Of a DNA stretch of 64,000 bases, positions 30,474 through 40,431 are shown piece after piece. The stretch spans positions 558,001 to 622,000 of the forward strand of contig NC_006047.2 in assembly GCF_000006445.2 (NCBI RefSeq). The letters run 5' to 3'. The notes below the pieces were generated by a model. That model worked only from the letters and a program-made list of their open reading frames with translations. It was not told where the DNA came from and did no database searches. The number at the start of each line of letters is the position of its first letter. The first letter of the stretch is position 1. Both the position numbers and the translations under genes were made by a program. Origin of the DNA: Debaryomyces hansenii CBS767 (Eukaryota > Ascomycota > Pichiomycetes > Serinales > Debaryomycetaceae).

Positions 30474-30483
30474 TCGATGAGAT
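30474..30483 (+). promoter_or_regulatory. PAC-box-like TCGATGAGAT upstream of RPC25
   Basis: One mismatch to GCGATGAGAT, the motif first described upstream of Pol I and Pol III subunit genes. It lies 48 bp upstream of the RPC25 ATG in the divergent promoter. Confidence 0.5.
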
Positions 30484-30530
30484 CAAAATAATTATGTCTT
30501 AAATCATCTAGTATTATTCTATCAACAACA

Positions 30531-31121
30531 ATGTTTATATTATCCAAGCTATCAGACTTGGTTCGTATACCACCTCATACATTTAACATCCCAATTCAAG
30601 AATCCATAACAAATGAATTAAACAAAAAGTTTGCAAACAAAGTCATAAGTAATCTTGGTCTCGTCATATCACTTTGGGATTTAATAGATATAAAGGATGG
30701 ATTGTTAAAACCAGGTGATGGTGCATCATTCGTCGAAGTTACATTTAGATGTGTTGTATGGAAGCCATTCATAGGGGAAGTTTTAACTGGTTGGGTTAGT
30801 GAATGTTCTGCAGAAGGTATCAAAGTTAAATTAGAATTTTTCGATGAAATTTTCATCCCTAAGAACTATTTCTTTGAAAACTGTCTCTTTAAACCAGTCG
30901 AAAAGGCGTGGGTTTGGAAACCGGACGATGACACTGAATTGTATATTGATATTAATGAAAAAATCAGATTCAGAATCGAAGAGGAAATTTTTGTTAATAT
31001 CAAGCCCAAATCAAGTAGCGAGGCCTTTGGCCTAGAAGAACCTACAAATAAGGCTCCTCCATATGCATTATTGGCGTCTTGTCAAAGTGATGGTATGGGT
31101 TGCGTTTCATGGTGGGATTAG
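30531..31121 (+). CDS. RPC25: RNA polymerase III subunit RPC25
   Basis: A protein of 196 residues; yeast Rpc25 has 212. The N-terminal SHS2/tip domain reads MFILSKLSDLVRIPPHTFNI and NKKFANKVISNLGLVISLWD. The C-terminal OB fold holds VTFRCVVWKPFIGEVLTGWV, then KVKLEFFDEIFIPKNYFFEN. The terminal signature PPYALLASCQSDGMGCVSWW is nearly identical to yeast. The protein forms the Rpc17-Rpc25 stalk (Rpb4/7-like) needed for Pol III initiation. It is shorter than yeast by a loop near residue 165. The ATG is at 30531. Confidence 0.95.
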   Translation: MFILSKLSDLVRIPPHTFNIPIQESITNELNKKFANKVISNLGLVISLWDLIDIKDGLLKPGDGASFVEVTFRCVVWKPFIGEVLTGWVSECSAEGIKVKLEFFDEIFIPKNYFFENCLFKPVEKAWVWKPDDDTELYIDINEKIRFRIEEEIFVNIKPKSSSEAFGLEEPTNKAPPYALLASCQSDGMGCVSWWD

Positions 31122-31203
31122 TTGTGTAAAATATATACGTTTAAGATATCACGGAAATCTTTAATAGAATTTTATTATAATGTAAATAATGTAAATAATT
31201 AAT

Positions 31204-32544
31204 CTAGTTATATTGCATATATTGACTGGTCGAACTGAACTTCATATTACCCTTGATAACCTTCTCAACAGATTTTAAGAAGTCCTTCTCATTAGCAACC
31301 TTTCTTCTAGCTCTGATAGCGAACATACCTGCTTCCGTACAAACAGACCTTAATTCTGCACCGGTTGCATTTGGACACAATCTAGAAATTAATTCCCATC
31401 TTATATCTTTCTCACAACTCATAGTCTTCGAATGAATTCTGAAAATATTGGCACGACCTTCCAAATCAGGCAAGGAGAATTCAACCTTACGATCAATTCT
31501 ACCTGGTCTTAATAATGCAGGATCCAACGTATTAGGTCTATTTGTGGCAAACATAACTTTAATGTTACCTCTTGGATCGAAACCATCCAATTGTGTGATC
31601 AATTCCAACATGGTTCTTTGAACTTCGTTATCACCACCAGCTCCGTCATCGAATCTGGCACCTCCAATGGCATCAATTTCATCAAAGAATACGATACATG
31701 CTTTTTTAGTACGTGCCATCTCAAATAATTCTCTGACCATTCTAGCACCCTCACCAACATATTTTTGAACTAATTCAGATCCTATAACTCTAATAAACGT
31801 GGCATCGGTTCTGTTGGCTACTGCCCTAGCACACAAGGTCTTACCTGTTCCCGGAGGACCATATAACAATATACCTTTTGGTGGATCAATTCCTAATTTG
31901 ACAAATCTTTCGGGTGACAATAATGGCAACTCAACAACTTCCCTTAATTTTTCAATTTGATCTTTGCACCCTCCTACATCGCTGTATGTCACATCTGGCT
32001 TCTCTTCCACAGTCATCATGGTCACCGATGGATCGATTCTTGGCGGCAATGGCAACTGAATCTCGTACTTCTGTCTATCCACACCAACTCTCATACCTTC
32101 TTCTATATCCGTAGGAGAAACCCTTTCACCCAATCCAACCACAAATTTGGCAATCTGCTTTATATTAATAACATATTTAGACTTATTATCCGCATTTTGA
32201 AGCAATCCCGCTTGCGGATTAGGATTGGTGGCTTCAATTATCTTGGTACATCTTGCAACTTGCAAAGGCTGTTCTTCCGACATCCTTTGCTTATCTCCCA
32301 TAACATCCCACAAATGTGGAGCGGCCAATCCAGTATCACTTTCTTTAATACCAATGTTTTCTTTTATTCTTTCTTCGATAGTCTTCAAATCCTTTTCGAT
32401 TTCCTTCAATGACGATGCATATGGCGCTGCACCGTATGTTTTCAACACCTGAATATCTCCTTCACTCAAAGGCTGAATTTTATCCTGAGATTCGTCATCT
32501 TCATTTGGCGCTACATATTTATCCCAATCGGCTTTTGGGGGCAT
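31204..32544 (-). CDS. RPT1: 26S proteasome regulatory ATPase RPT1
   Basis: A protein of 446 residues; yeast Rpt1 has 467, the difference being a shorter Asn-rich loop. [20 protein letters not shown] opens the N-terminus, followed by a coiled coil and the OB domain. The AAA domain has Walker A GPPGTGKT, Walker [13 protein letters not shown], pore loop [12 protein letters not shown], the second region of homology [18 protein letters not shown], and ends in [10 protein letters not shown]. As in yeast Rpt1, the C-terminus is not an HbYX motif. Candidate Rpn4-type sites lie 60-85 bp upstream. Confidence 0.97.
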   Translation of the reverse strand: MPPKADWDKYVAPNEDDESQDKIQPLSEGDIQVLKTYGAAPYASSLKEIEKDLKTIEERIKENIGIKESDTGLAAPHLWDVMGDKQRMSEEQPLQVARCTKIIEATNPNPQAGLLQNADNKSKYVINIKQIAKFVVGLGERVSPTDIEEGMRVGVDRQKYEIQLPLPPRIDPSVTMMTVEEKPDVTYSDVGGCKDQIEKLREVVELPLLSPERFVKLGIDPPKGILLYGPPGTGKTLCARAVANRTDATFIRVIGSELVQKYVGEGARMVRELFEMARTKKACIVFFDEIDAIGGARFDDGAGGDNEVQRTMLELITQLDGFDPRGNIKVMFATNRPNTLDPALLRPGRIDRKVEFSLPDLEGRANIFRIHSKTMSCEKDIRWELISRLCPNATGAELRSVCTEAGMFAIRARRKVANEKDFLKSVEKVIKGNMKFSSTSQYMQYN

Positions 32545-32882
32545 CTTGTATATGTTTTGAATGTATAATTCTGTTACTAAGGGGATAATGTTATACTATC
32601 AATAGTGGCAACGATCTGTATTTGCCCTCATACAATTTGAATGGTGGTTTTTTGTGTATCACACGATTATATACTTAGTAGTATGGAACCGTCTACTAAT
32701 TACTAGGAATCTAATTCAATAATCGTTTATATTGATAATATAAAGAGGTAGATGAATAAATAGTTGCTAAATAACAGGTTGTAAATTTTCGACATAGCTT
32801 AGTCTTCGCCAAAATAAAATATTAAAGAAAAGTAGTTGTTAGTGAATTGAAAATTCAATTCCAAAATGAGTCAATGATTAAC
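32545..32882. promoter_or_regulatory. RPT1 promoter region with Rpn4-like candidates
   Basis: 338 bp. GAGGGCAAA (minus strand, 32621-32629) is one mismatch from the Candida-type Rpn4 core GAAGGCAAA, and AGTGGCAAC (32604-32612) is two mismatches from PACE. Both lie 60-85 bp upstream of the ATG. The part near 32880 is the SDH1 3' end. No ORF. Confidence 0.35.
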
Positions 32883-34814
32883 CTAGTAAGCACGGACAGT
32901 TGGTGGAACAGGCTTACATTCGCTTTCGTCTAAAGTAGTTTGAATGACATCTCTGTAGTCTAATTTAACATCGTCACCGAAGTTAGTTTGGTAGGACAAA
33001 GTGTGCTTCCACCAGTTAACATCGTCTCTGTCTGGGTAATCTTCTCTGGCATGGGCACCTCTAGATTCCTTTCTGGCAGCAGCAGAGGCGGCGGTTTGGG
33101 TGGCACAGGTTAACAAGTTTTGTAATTCTAAGGTTTCAACCAAGTCGGAGTTCCAAATCATGGATCTGTCGGTGGTACCAACATCGGAGAAAGTCTTATC
33201 GACTTGACCGATATGTTCAATACATTCGTCCAAGGTTTCTTGAGTTCTGAAAACGGCACAACCCTTTTGCATAGTCTTTTGCATTTCCAATCTAATTTGA
33301 GCAGTAGATTTGGAACCATCAGCGGTTCTTAACTTGTCCAAGTTTTCAATTGATTCCTTACCGCTGTCAGCAGCTAATGGAGGCAATGGAGTACCTGGAG
33401 TCAAAGAGTCTCTGATAGTGTGAGAAACAGCTCTACCGAAGACAACTAAATCTAATAAGGAGTTGGCACCTAATCTGTTAGCACCGTGGACAGAAGCACA
33501 GGCAACTTCACCACAGGCTAATAAGCCTGGAACGACCTTATCTTCACCATTTGGACCCTTGGTTATGACTTCACCGTTGTACTTAGTTGGAATACCACCC
33601 ATATTGTAATGGACGGTTGGTAAAACTGGAATTGGTTCCTTGGTGACATCGACACCGGCAAAAATGTGAGCAGTTTCAGAAATACCTGGTAATCTTTCCT
33701 TCAAGACAGATGGTGGTAAGTGGGATAATTGCAAGTGCATGTGATCCTTTTCTGGACCAACACCTCTACCTTCGTTAATTTCCATAGTGATAGCACGGGA
33801 AACAACATCTCTACAAGCTAAATCCTTAGCAGTTGGGGCGTAACGTTCCATAAATCTTTCACCTTCAGAGTTGACTAAGAAACCACCTTCACCTCTAGCA
33901 CCTTCAGTAATCAAACAACCGGAACCGTAAATACCGGATGGATGGAATTGAATGAATTCCATATCTTCTAATGGTAAACCAGCTCTGGAAACCATGGCGT
34001 AACCATCACCAGTACATGTGTGAGCAGAAGTACACGAGAAATAAGCTCTTCCGTAACCACCGGTAGCCATAATGGTCTTGTGCGATCTGAATCTGTGTAA
34101 TGTACCATCTTCTTGGTTGTAAGCCATTACACCTACACATTCACCATCTTGCATTAACAAGTCCATGGCCATGAATTCAATAAAGAAATGGGTGTTGTGT
34201 CTCAAAGCTTGACCGTATAAAGAGTGCAATAACGCATGTCCAGTTCTATCAGCAACAGCACAAGTTCTGTAAGCTTGTCCCCCCTTACCGAATTCCTTCG
34301 ATTGACCACCAAACGCTCTTTGGTAAATTCTACCTTCGTCATTTCTCGAGAATGGCACACCGTAGTTTTCCAATTCGTAAATCGAGTCTGGTGCTTCTCT
34401 GGTCATGTAGTGAATAGCATCTTGATCTCCTAACCAATCTGAACCCTTCACAGTATCGTACATGTGCCAGTGCCAGTCATCCTTGTGCATGTTACCTAAT
34501 GCTGCGTTAATACCACCTTGTGCTGCCACAGTGTGGGATCTGGTAGGAAACAATTTCGAAATACAAGCTGTCTTGAACCCGGCCTCGGCCAACCCAAATG
34601 CTGCTCTTAACCCAGCACCACCAGCACCAACAACGACACAGTCGTATTCGTGGTCAATAACATGGTATTGCTTTCCCATATACTTAGCAGTGTTGAGATC
34701 ATTACCTTTAATGTTGTCCCCAATAGTTTGTAGCTTGACACATGAAGATGTGAAAAAACGTTTATTATTTGAAAACTTAGTAGCAGCTAAAGCTGAACGG
34801 CGTAAGCTAAGCAT
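32883..34814 (-). CDS. SDH1: Succinate dehydrogenase flavoprotein subunit SDH1
   Basis: A protein of 643 residues. A mitochondrial presequence ([20 protein letters not shown]) is followed by the FAD-binding Rossmann motif [37 protein letters not shown] contains the His that covalently binds FAD. Catalytic-site blocks [20 protein letters not shown] and [11 protein letters not shown] are intact. The terminal region [19 protein letters not shown] is also conserved. The protein oxidises succinate in complex II and the TCA cycle. Codons are strongly biased, as in highly expressed genes. A CCAATCA box lies 144 bp upstream, suggesting HAP-complex control. Confidence 0.98.
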   Translation of the reverse strand: MLSLRRSALAATKFSNNKRFFTSSCVKLQTIGDNIKGNDLNTAKYMGKQYHVIDHEYDCVVVGAGGAGLRAAFGLAEAGFKTACISKLFPTRSHTVAAQGGINAALGNMHKDDWHWHMYDTVKGSDWLGDQDAIHYMTREAPDSIYELENYGVPFSRNDEGRIYQRAFGGQSKEFGKGGQAYRTCAVADRTGHALLHSLYGQALRHNTHFFIEFMAMDLLMQDGECVGVMAYNQEDGTLHRFRSHKTIMATGGYGRAYFSCTSAHTCTGDGYAMVSRAGLPLEDMEFIQFHPSGIYGSGCLITEGARGEGGFLVNSEGERFMERYAPTAKDLACRDVVSRAITMEINEGRGVGPEKDHMHLQLSHLPPSVLKERLPGISETAHIFAGVDVTKEPIPVLPTVHYNMGGIPTKYNGEVITKGPNGEDKVVPGLLACGEVACASVHGANRLGANSLLDLVVFGRAVSHTIRDSLTPGTPLPPLAADSGKESIENLDKLRTADGSKSTAQIRLEMQKTMQKGCAVFRTQETLDECIEHIGQVDKTFSDVGTTDRSMIWNSDLVETLELQNLLTCATQTAASAAARKESRGAHAREDYPDRDDVNWWKHTLSYQTNFGDDVKLDYRDVIQTTLDESECKPVPPTVRAY

Positions 34815-35193
34815 TCTTGATAAAGATGATATCTTTCCTTTTGCTTTTGAATATATAAACCTAACCTTTTAAGTTTGAATAACAAGAATTGAATATTTTT
34901 CAGTTTACTTACTTAAATGCTTTCCCGGTGCCCGGGTGTATTATTTTTCCCATATAGCCAATCAAATTTTTTTCATTTGTCAATTTGTTGGAAGTTCCGA
35001 AACGAGCAGGTCGCGAAGGCTTCTTCCGCGGTGTCGCATGTCGCTAGTCTGGAGAAGAGTATGCTGGGGTAGTCGCGTGGGAGTGGACTACGAAGGTGAG
35101 TTAGACTTAGAGTTATAATGGAGTTAGGCTATATGTGGGAATGTGAGTTAAGCTTTATTGTCTATATGTGAATATGTAGATTATATGTGAAAA
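34815..35193. other. SDH1 promoter and 3' end of the Zn2Cys6 gene
   Basis: 379 bp. Holds the CCAATCA box and a GC-rich CCCGGTGCCCGGG stretch (34923-34935) in the SDH1 promoter. The remainder is the AT-rich 3' side of the next minus-strand gene. No gene. Confidence 0.45.
34958..34964 (+). promoter_or_regulatory. CCAATCA (HAP-type CCAAT box) upstream of SDH1
   Basis: CCAATCA on the plus strand, 144 bp upstream of the SDH1 ATG. The HAP2/3/4/5 complex activates respiratory genes through ACCAATNA-like sites. The orientation is opposite to SDH1, which CCAAT boxes tolerate. Confidence 0.5.
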
Positions 35194-37182
35194 TTATATA
35201 GACGATTGCAATGTAGATTGTATGGCACCTACTTCGTCGAGTAACGACAGCTTGTCTTCGTGCGGACACGAAAAGACATTGAAATGCAATAATTTTAGGT
35301 TCAAGCTGGTGAGGGATTCGATGCATGTGTTGACCTTGTCGATGAGCGGATGCAGCTTGAGTCGATTCTGCGATAAGTATTTGAGGAGATTGAGCATTAG
35401 CTGCAAATTGGAGTTGAAATCGGCCAATTTGAGGGTGAGGTCGCTGGGCGAGTAGTTCTCGTTGATGCGGTTGCTGCAGATGAGCGACAAAAGCTCGTGC
35501 AACGACGAGATGTTGTATTTGATGACATTGAAGAGCTTGGTGTACCAAAACAACGAGTTGACCGACAACAGTACCTGGGGCTTCGAAGTGGACGTGGGTT
35601 CCGATATTAACAAGGTGAACGAGTTGGACAAGAACTGCAAGGTGAACTGAAACGATTCGCTCGCCGAGAGCTGGTCCAATTCTATCAAAAGGTAGTAGTA
35701 ATTGAGGTTCACCAACGCGATGTGGTCCTGGAAATTCGTGCCGTTCGAGTAAGTATTGTGAATCACCAGACTCGTTGACACCCTCCAGTTCTCGAGGTCT
35801 TGACTTAACTGTTTGACTGCGGCCGCGTCGTCACTCTCTCTTAGCTTCAAGTCTAATATCCTGTTTTGTAATCGGTGTAAATGTATGTCTTTAATGATGC
35901 TGTCGCCCGACTCGTCGTCCGCGAATATTGTGGACAACGGCATTTCGAGCTTTATATAGGCAAAGTTGGGTAATTGGGTTGGTTTATGCAATAATATATT
36001 CAATTCGCAGTCGAGATTGAAAATGGACCAGAAAGTACGTTTTTGTTGGTTCTCATCTTTGGCTTTGGGCTTATAAAGGTCCAACTCGATTATCATCCTG
36101 CTGATAATGCCTGTCAATACCCAGCATAAGTCCAGGTTGAATACTTTAATCGCATAAATTGTTAAGAGCATCAATAATGTCAAATTGGCAAAGTCTTCTC
36201 CTTCGTTATTATTCGCTCCGAAATTTAAAATGTCAATTATGGACTCTATGGCCTTCTCATTGAAGTATTCGCCGAAAAAGCTCGTGCCATTATTATAATC
36301 GTAGATTATACATCCTATGCTCATTAGTAAGTATACGTCCAAGTTTATAATCATTTCTTGCTCAAAGTTAATTTTCTTGAATCCTTCCATGAATTTCTCC
36401 TTATTCACGAAAGGGTACTTAGTACCATAATTATGAAAGTAACTTAATACAAAGTACAATGCTAATTCGTTCTTGATGGATTTCATCGTTATAAATTCTT
36501 CCTTCAAGTTTGTCTTCATTTGTTGCTGGTTTAATGACTTTAATGCCACTTTTTCGGAAATCGTTTGCTCATTGGCCACATTCCTGCTGTTTCCTGGATG
36601 CACTATTGGTTTCTTCTGTCTTGTCTGTATCTCGTTGGATTGCTCTGATACTCTATTAGCTGTTTCGCCCGATAATAACGACGACACCGAAACAAGCTTG
36701 TGTACAACCACCAGGCCATCATTCTTACCTTTATTTTTCAAAGAAATGTTGCTCTTTTCATCTACTATATGGAATGTGGGCGACTCGCTCTCAAAATTCA
36801 CTCTGTCGTCATATATTTTGTGGCTGGCCTTCTTCCGTCTCTTGTTACTTCTGTCAATGTATGCACAACTAGCACCTGCTTTAGTACAATTTTCACACTC
36901 AGGATACAATCTCAGGCACTTCTTTTTCAATTTATAACACCGGTCACAGTTATAAGGATGGTGAGTTTCGGGAAATTCCACCGCCTTCATATTGGCCGAA
37001 TCAGTACCATCAACAGTTTCTCTCGGTGCTTTAGCCACCTCTACTGCCTCTTTTTCAAGCGGCCCACGTACATTCGACTGATTCAGTTGAATAACAGTAC
37101 CACTGTCACTATGATTCCCGCTTAATTTGAATTTACTAGCAACAGTTCCATTTCCCATCAGTTTTCGGTAGTAGAAATCCAT
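35194..37182 (-). CDS. Zn2Cys6 fungal transcription factor
   Basis: A protein of 662 residues. The binuclear zinc cluster is at 79-106 (C79, C82, C89, C96, C99, C106; spacing CX2CX6CX6CX2CX6C), followed by a basic linker (SNKRRKKASHK). The zinc cluster lies unusually far (78 residues) from the N-terminus. The middle homology region covers about 245-480: ALYFVLSYFHNYGTKYPFV, LLTIYAIKVFNLDLCWVLTG and the QQKRTFWSIFNLDCELNILL block typical of the fungal-specific domain. The target is not evident from the protein. Its own promoter has three CCG/CGG inverted repeats, suggesting autoregulation. I considered the CTG-clade regulators ZCF2 and SEF1 but cannot decide. Confidence 0.92.
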   Translation of the reverse strand: MDFYYRKLMGNGTVASKFKLSGNHSDSGTVIQLNQSNVRGPLEKEAVEVAKAPRETVDGTDSANMKAVEFPETHHPYNCDRCYKLKKKCLRLYPECENCTKAGASCAYIDRSNKRRKKASHKIYDDRVNFESESPTFHIVDEKSNISLKNKGKNDGLVVVHKLVSVSSLLSGETANRVSEQSNEIQTRQKKPIVHPGNSRNVANEQTISEKVALKSLNQQQMKTNLKEEFITMKSIKNELALYFVLSYFHNYGTKYPFVNKEKFMEGFKKINFEQEMIINLDVYLLMSIGCIIYDYNNGTSFFGEYFNEKAIESIIDILNFGANNNEGEDFANLTLLMLLTIYAIKVFNLDLCWVLTGIISRMIIELDLYKPKAKDENQQKRTFWSIFNLDCELNILLHKPTQLPNFAYIKLEMPLSTIFADDESGDSIIKDIHLHRLQNRILDLKLRESDDAAAVKQLSQDLENWRVSTSLVIHNTYSNGTNFQDHIALVNLNYYYLLIELDQLSASESFQFTLQFLSNSFTLLISEPTSTSKPQVLLSVNSLFWYTKLFNVIKYNISSLHELLSLICSNRINENYSPSDLTLKLADFNSNLQLMLNLLKYLSQNRLKLHPLIDKVNTCIESLTSLNLKLLHFNVFSCPHEDKLSLLDEVGAIQSTLQSSI

Positions 37183-37548
37183 AGCAAATAAACTAATATA
37201 ATGGTCCAGTTCTATCGAATTTGTGATATTATTTTGCTTTCTCTACTCGAGTAAACAAGAATACCGGTCTAATATGAGCTATCTTTGCTTTAGTCTAATC
37301 AAGAAGTTCAGCTATTACCGTCTGAAATATCGCCAGACGGGCCTTTTTTTTTTTTGCTGTGAGCGGCCCCGTTCACAGTGATACAAAGCCGTCGTCGGCT
37401 TAAGTACTAATCTGGTAACATTCCGGTTCTACTGGCCATATAAAATAGCTTCATGGAATCTTCTATTGCTACAGTAAACAGGGCGTAAATACTTTTGAGT
37501 TGTTGTGTTATGACTATGTACATTTTAAGGGTTAAAATTATGTATTTA
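37183..37548. other. Intergenic region Zn2Cys6 gene / MHR1
   Basis: 366 bp. Beyond the inverted-repeat cluster it contains a four-codon uORF on the minus strand (ATG at 37419-37421, stop at 37407-37409), 237 nt upstream of the regulator's ATG. The rest is the MHR1 3' region. Confidence 0.5.
37318..37401. promoter_or_regulatory. Cluster of three CCG/CGG inverted repeats in the Zn2Cys6 gene promoter
   Basis: Three palindromes in 84 bp: CCGTCTG-N9-CAGACGG (37318-37340), CTGTGAGCGG-CC-CCGTTCACAG (37357-37378, one mismatch, core CGG-N2-CCG) and AAGCCG-N4-CGGCTT (37386-37401). A run of 12 T separates the first two. Zn2Cys6 dimers bind CGG triplets in inverted or everted order, so these look like operator sites 136-219 bp upstream of the ATG. 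Confidence 0.65.
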
Positions 37549-38283
37549 TTAAGCAGTTTGTGATTCTAATTCAGATTGGGATTGTTGTTCGGATTGTTGT
37601 GCTTGTTGTCTTAAATTGGCAAATTCTTCGACTGCCTTAGCCCTCAATTCGTCCAACAATATAGTTTGATCTCTTGGGTTGAATGGTGGTAATGTGTCAT
37701 GTTCAACCAAATCAGATCTCCAGTGAGTATCTTCACCTTTTCTCCATAAACTCTCCCACATCACAGAGGTGCCTTCTAATTCAAACTCGTCTATGACATG
37801 CGATAAGTCGGCCACTGCTTCCTGCGAGTATGTTGGTCTATATTGGCCGGAAAACCATACGTTTCCCTCGTCATTCTTTTTTCTCAATGCCTTGGCTTCC
37901 TTCTTCTGCACCACGTCTCTCACTTGTCTTAATTGGACCAATCCTTTGTATGCAGCAATGGCGTATTCGTAGTTTTCAAAGTTGGCAACACACATAATCC
38001 TCCATAAATCATTTCTTCTGCTCGGTTTTCTGTTTTCCCAGTTTGGTCTGGTGAATTGTTCATCAATTTGATCTTGGTGGAATGCTGGCACCTGCGAGTA
38101 CAAAACTTGTCCCGAAAACAAATTCTTGAACATGAACACCTGTGGTGCCATATTTAAGTTAATCAAGTCCTGTTCCGTCTTTTCTCCCTTGGCTATTCTA
38201 GCTCCTAAAATTTTACGGGTCTTGAGATGATCTAAAAGATGCTTTCTCATCCTTTTTTCCGCTCTCATTCGCATTATAGGCAT
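37549..38283 (-). CDS. MHR1: MHR1 (mL67), mitochondrial ribosomal / recombination protein
   Basis: A protein of 244 residues; yeast Mhr1 has 226. Conserved blocks: PQVFMFKNLFSGQVLYSQVP, TRPNWENRKPSRRNDLWRIM, AKALRKKNDEGNVWFSGQYR and PTYSQEAVADLSHVID, all close to yeast. The N-terminus MPIMRMRAEKRMRKHLLDHL is basic and can act as targeting sequence. Mhr1 is a large-subunit mitoribosomal protein also implicated in mtDNA recombination and in nuclear transcription. The C-terminus is Gln/Ser-rich. An E-box lies in the divergent promoter with the GPHR gene. Confidence 0.93.
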   Translation of the reverse strand: MPIMRMRAEKRMRKHLLDHLKTRKILGARIAKGEKTEQDLINLNMAPQVFMFKNLFSGQVLYSQVPAFHQDQIDEQFTRPNWENRKPSRRNDLWRIMCVANFENYEYAIAAYKGLVQLRQVRDVVQKKEAKALRKKNDEGNVWFSGQYRPTYSQEAVADLSHVIDEFELEGTSVMWESLWRKGEDTHWRSDLVEHDTLPPFNPRDQTILLDELRAKAVEEFANLRQQAQQSEQQSQSELESQTA

Positions 38284-38452
38284 CTTGTATTATATTTTTC
38301 TCTGTTCTTCTATCAATAGGTACTGTTACAGATCCCCGTTAAGTCAAATACTTCTTTTAATCACCTAGTATATGACGCTGAAAATTTATTACTGTACGTC
38401 TTTGTGAAAAATAAAAGCGTGCGAAACTCAAAACCATTTTTTCACCTGAATC

Positions 38453-38458
38453 CACGTG
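38453..38458. promoter_or_regulatory. CACGTG E-box in the MHR1 / GPHR divergent promoter
   Basis: TCCACGTGAC, 170 bp upstream of MHR1 and about 95 bp upstream of the GPHR-family ATG. Cbf1-type core; the target gene is undetermined. Confidence 0.35.
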
Positions 38459-38553
38459 ACCTACTATCAATATGGATAAACTACTATGGCATCTACTATC
38501 CTATTAGTCGAAGAATACGGATAGATCTTCATGGAATCATTGTACGTGTTGCC

Positions 38554-40431
38554 ATGTCTAGTTTCGTATCTTCCTTTTTTGGTTGCATTCCGTTTATCGT
38601 AACGTTTATATTCATATTAACATGGGCATATACATTCATATTTCGTCAGAACATAGTACAGACATATTCAATACGAAATCACATACCGAAGGGTCAAATC
38701 AACGAATATATAAGGCGAAATATCAACGAGAAGTATGGCACGGGATTGATGGAAGTTAATGTTGAAGGAGTTGAAGATGATGAATACACTAATGTCGATA
38801 AACGCAATATGTATGGGGATAATAATAATTCGTTGAATCGAATTATTGGGGTGGTATTTAGCCTTACGTTTTCGTTTAGTGTGGAATTGATCATTCTTAT
38901 GATGTGTGAGCTTATTGATCTATTTGACGAGCGTGCGAGGTTGATTTGCTTTAAATTTATTATCAACTCGTTGGTATTTCTCTTGACATGCATCCAGCCG
39001 TTCGTGATGATAAGCTTGTTTCTCAATGAGGAGCTCATACCTATATCACAGAGCAACTTGAAGCGGACATACACTGCTGCGGCGTATATAGGGTGGTTTT
39101 TTATCCTTCACAAGTGTGGGGACCTTTCGCAAGCATTCACACCCGATAAGACTAGTTTCGGAACAAAGACGTTGATCGAACGAAAAATCAATGAAATCTC
39201 CATTGCTGGAATTACAACTATGGCTATACTATCGGGTGTGGGATCCACGTCCACGCCTTTCAAAGTATTTTCAGTAAGGCGGATTTTTTCATATTTCAGA
39301 AATGATGGCCTTCACAGCAGCCGTAAAGTGGAAGTGAATGAGGCGGATTTAAATAACTTTATTCAGTCCTATAGTCACACCAGTTCTTTGATTAACAAGA
39401 GAAAGAGCGAATTAAACAATTTGCAAGTTGTGAATGGTGGTACGGTTTACAATCTACCAAATGCTTCATCGGACAATTTCCTTCTGTATAACAGTCACAA
39501 AATAGGCGATCTCGGCGGAACTCCTAAAAAGAATAAGTTAGGGGGGTTAATTCATAAAGTCCAGTCATTTGCAAGCTTATCGAGTCTCTCGCTAGACAAA
39601 GAAAAGCTGGAAGAGAAAGAGTTACGAAATGAAATCGATTCTATGATATCATTGAGGCAGCACATCTATAATGATTTAGTTAAAGCTCTTTTCAAGTTTT
39701 CACACGACAGAGAACACGTTCAAAATAAGAATAAAATATGGGTTAAAGCAATAAGTATATTTAATGTTGCATTTGCAATATACTGTGTTTATCGGATAAT
39801 TAACGTTTTCATTATTAAACAGGTGCTACTGTTTTTGAGAGAGCCAAATCAAGATGACACGGGTATAATAAACGATTACGATGATGATGCGGCTTCCAAC
39901 ACCGATGCATTAGCCATAACAATTTCCAAATTAATTCTCTCTACGACCCAAATCTCGATGCAAGAAACTCAATTGGTTAACCAGATAAGCTTAATATTAT
40001 CTGGAAGTTTATTTGTTTGTTCGTTTTCGAATGTGTTGAAGACGTTCCAGTCTTTCACCAAGTATTTTCCCTCCATCACCAAAATTTCTCCCACGACAAA
40101 GGATTGGTTGAAGAACTTGGTCATCACAGAATTATTAGGTATCTATGTTATTTCGACGGCAATTCTAATTAGGACAAACTTGCCAACAAATTTATCTAAC
40201 CAAATTTCAAAAATTCTTTCTTTAACAGGAAGTTCAGCATCAAATGCATTGCTCACTTCTGCGAAAGAAGTCAAGTTTATAGACGATTGGTTTGATAAGG
40301 TATTTGGCATAGCATGTGCCTCCACATTAATAGTCTTCGCCATTAAATTATTTATAGATGATGAGGGAGATGATATATATGACGAAGAGATGATGCTAGA
40401 AGATAATGTTGCTCCCTATAAGACAGCATAG
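38554..40431 (+). CDS. Golgi pH regulator / GTG-family multi-spanning membrane protein
   Basis: A protein of 625 residues from the first ATG in frame (38554, MSSFVSSFFGCIPFIVTFIF); the open frame extends further upstream without an ATG. About nine hydrophobic segments are seen. The family signature is ISIAGITTMAILSGVGSTST, aligning with the LMALLSGFGAVNCPY block of GPHR. It is followed by a long cytosolic loop (about residues 240-400, with basic and coiled-coil stretches) and a hydrophobic C-terminal set. GPHR proteins act as Golgi anion channels or pH regulators in animals and as GTG proteins in plants. The loop is the least conserved part. Confidence 0.8.
   Translation: MSSFVSSFFGCIPFIVTFIFILTWAYTFIFRQNIVQTYSIRNHIPKGQINEYIRRNINEKYGTGLMEVNVEGVEDDEYTNVDKRNMYGDNNNSLNRIIGVVFSLTFSFSVELIILMMCELIDLFDERARLICFKFIINSLVFLLTCIQPFVMISLFLNEELIPISQSNLKRTYTAAAYIGWFFILHKCGDLSQAFTPDKTSFGTKTLIERKINEISIAGITTMAILSGVGSTSTPFKVFSVRRIFSYFRNDGLHSSRKVEVNEADLNNFIQSYSHTSSLINKRKSELNNLQVVNGGTVYNLPNASSDNFLLYNSHKIGDLGGTPKKNKLGGLIHKVQSFASLSSLSLDKEKLEEKELRNEIDSMISLRQHIYNDLVKALFKFSHDREHVQNKNKIWVKAISIFNVAFAIYCVYRIINVFIIKQVLLFLREPNQDDTGIINDYDDDAASNTDALAITISKLILSTTQISMQETQLVNQISLILSGSLFVCSFSNVLKTFQSFTKYFPSITKISPTTKDWLKNLVITELLGIYVISTAILIRTNLPTNLSNQISKILSLTGSSASNALLTSAKEVKFIDDWFDKVFGIACASTLIVFAIKLFIDDEGDDIYDEEMMLEDNVAPYKTA

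Noticed and set aside
36473..37125. Plus-strand frames of 154 and 141 codons antisense to the Zn2Cys6 gene
   Set aside because: They are shadows of the N-terminal region of the regulator, including its zinc cluster.
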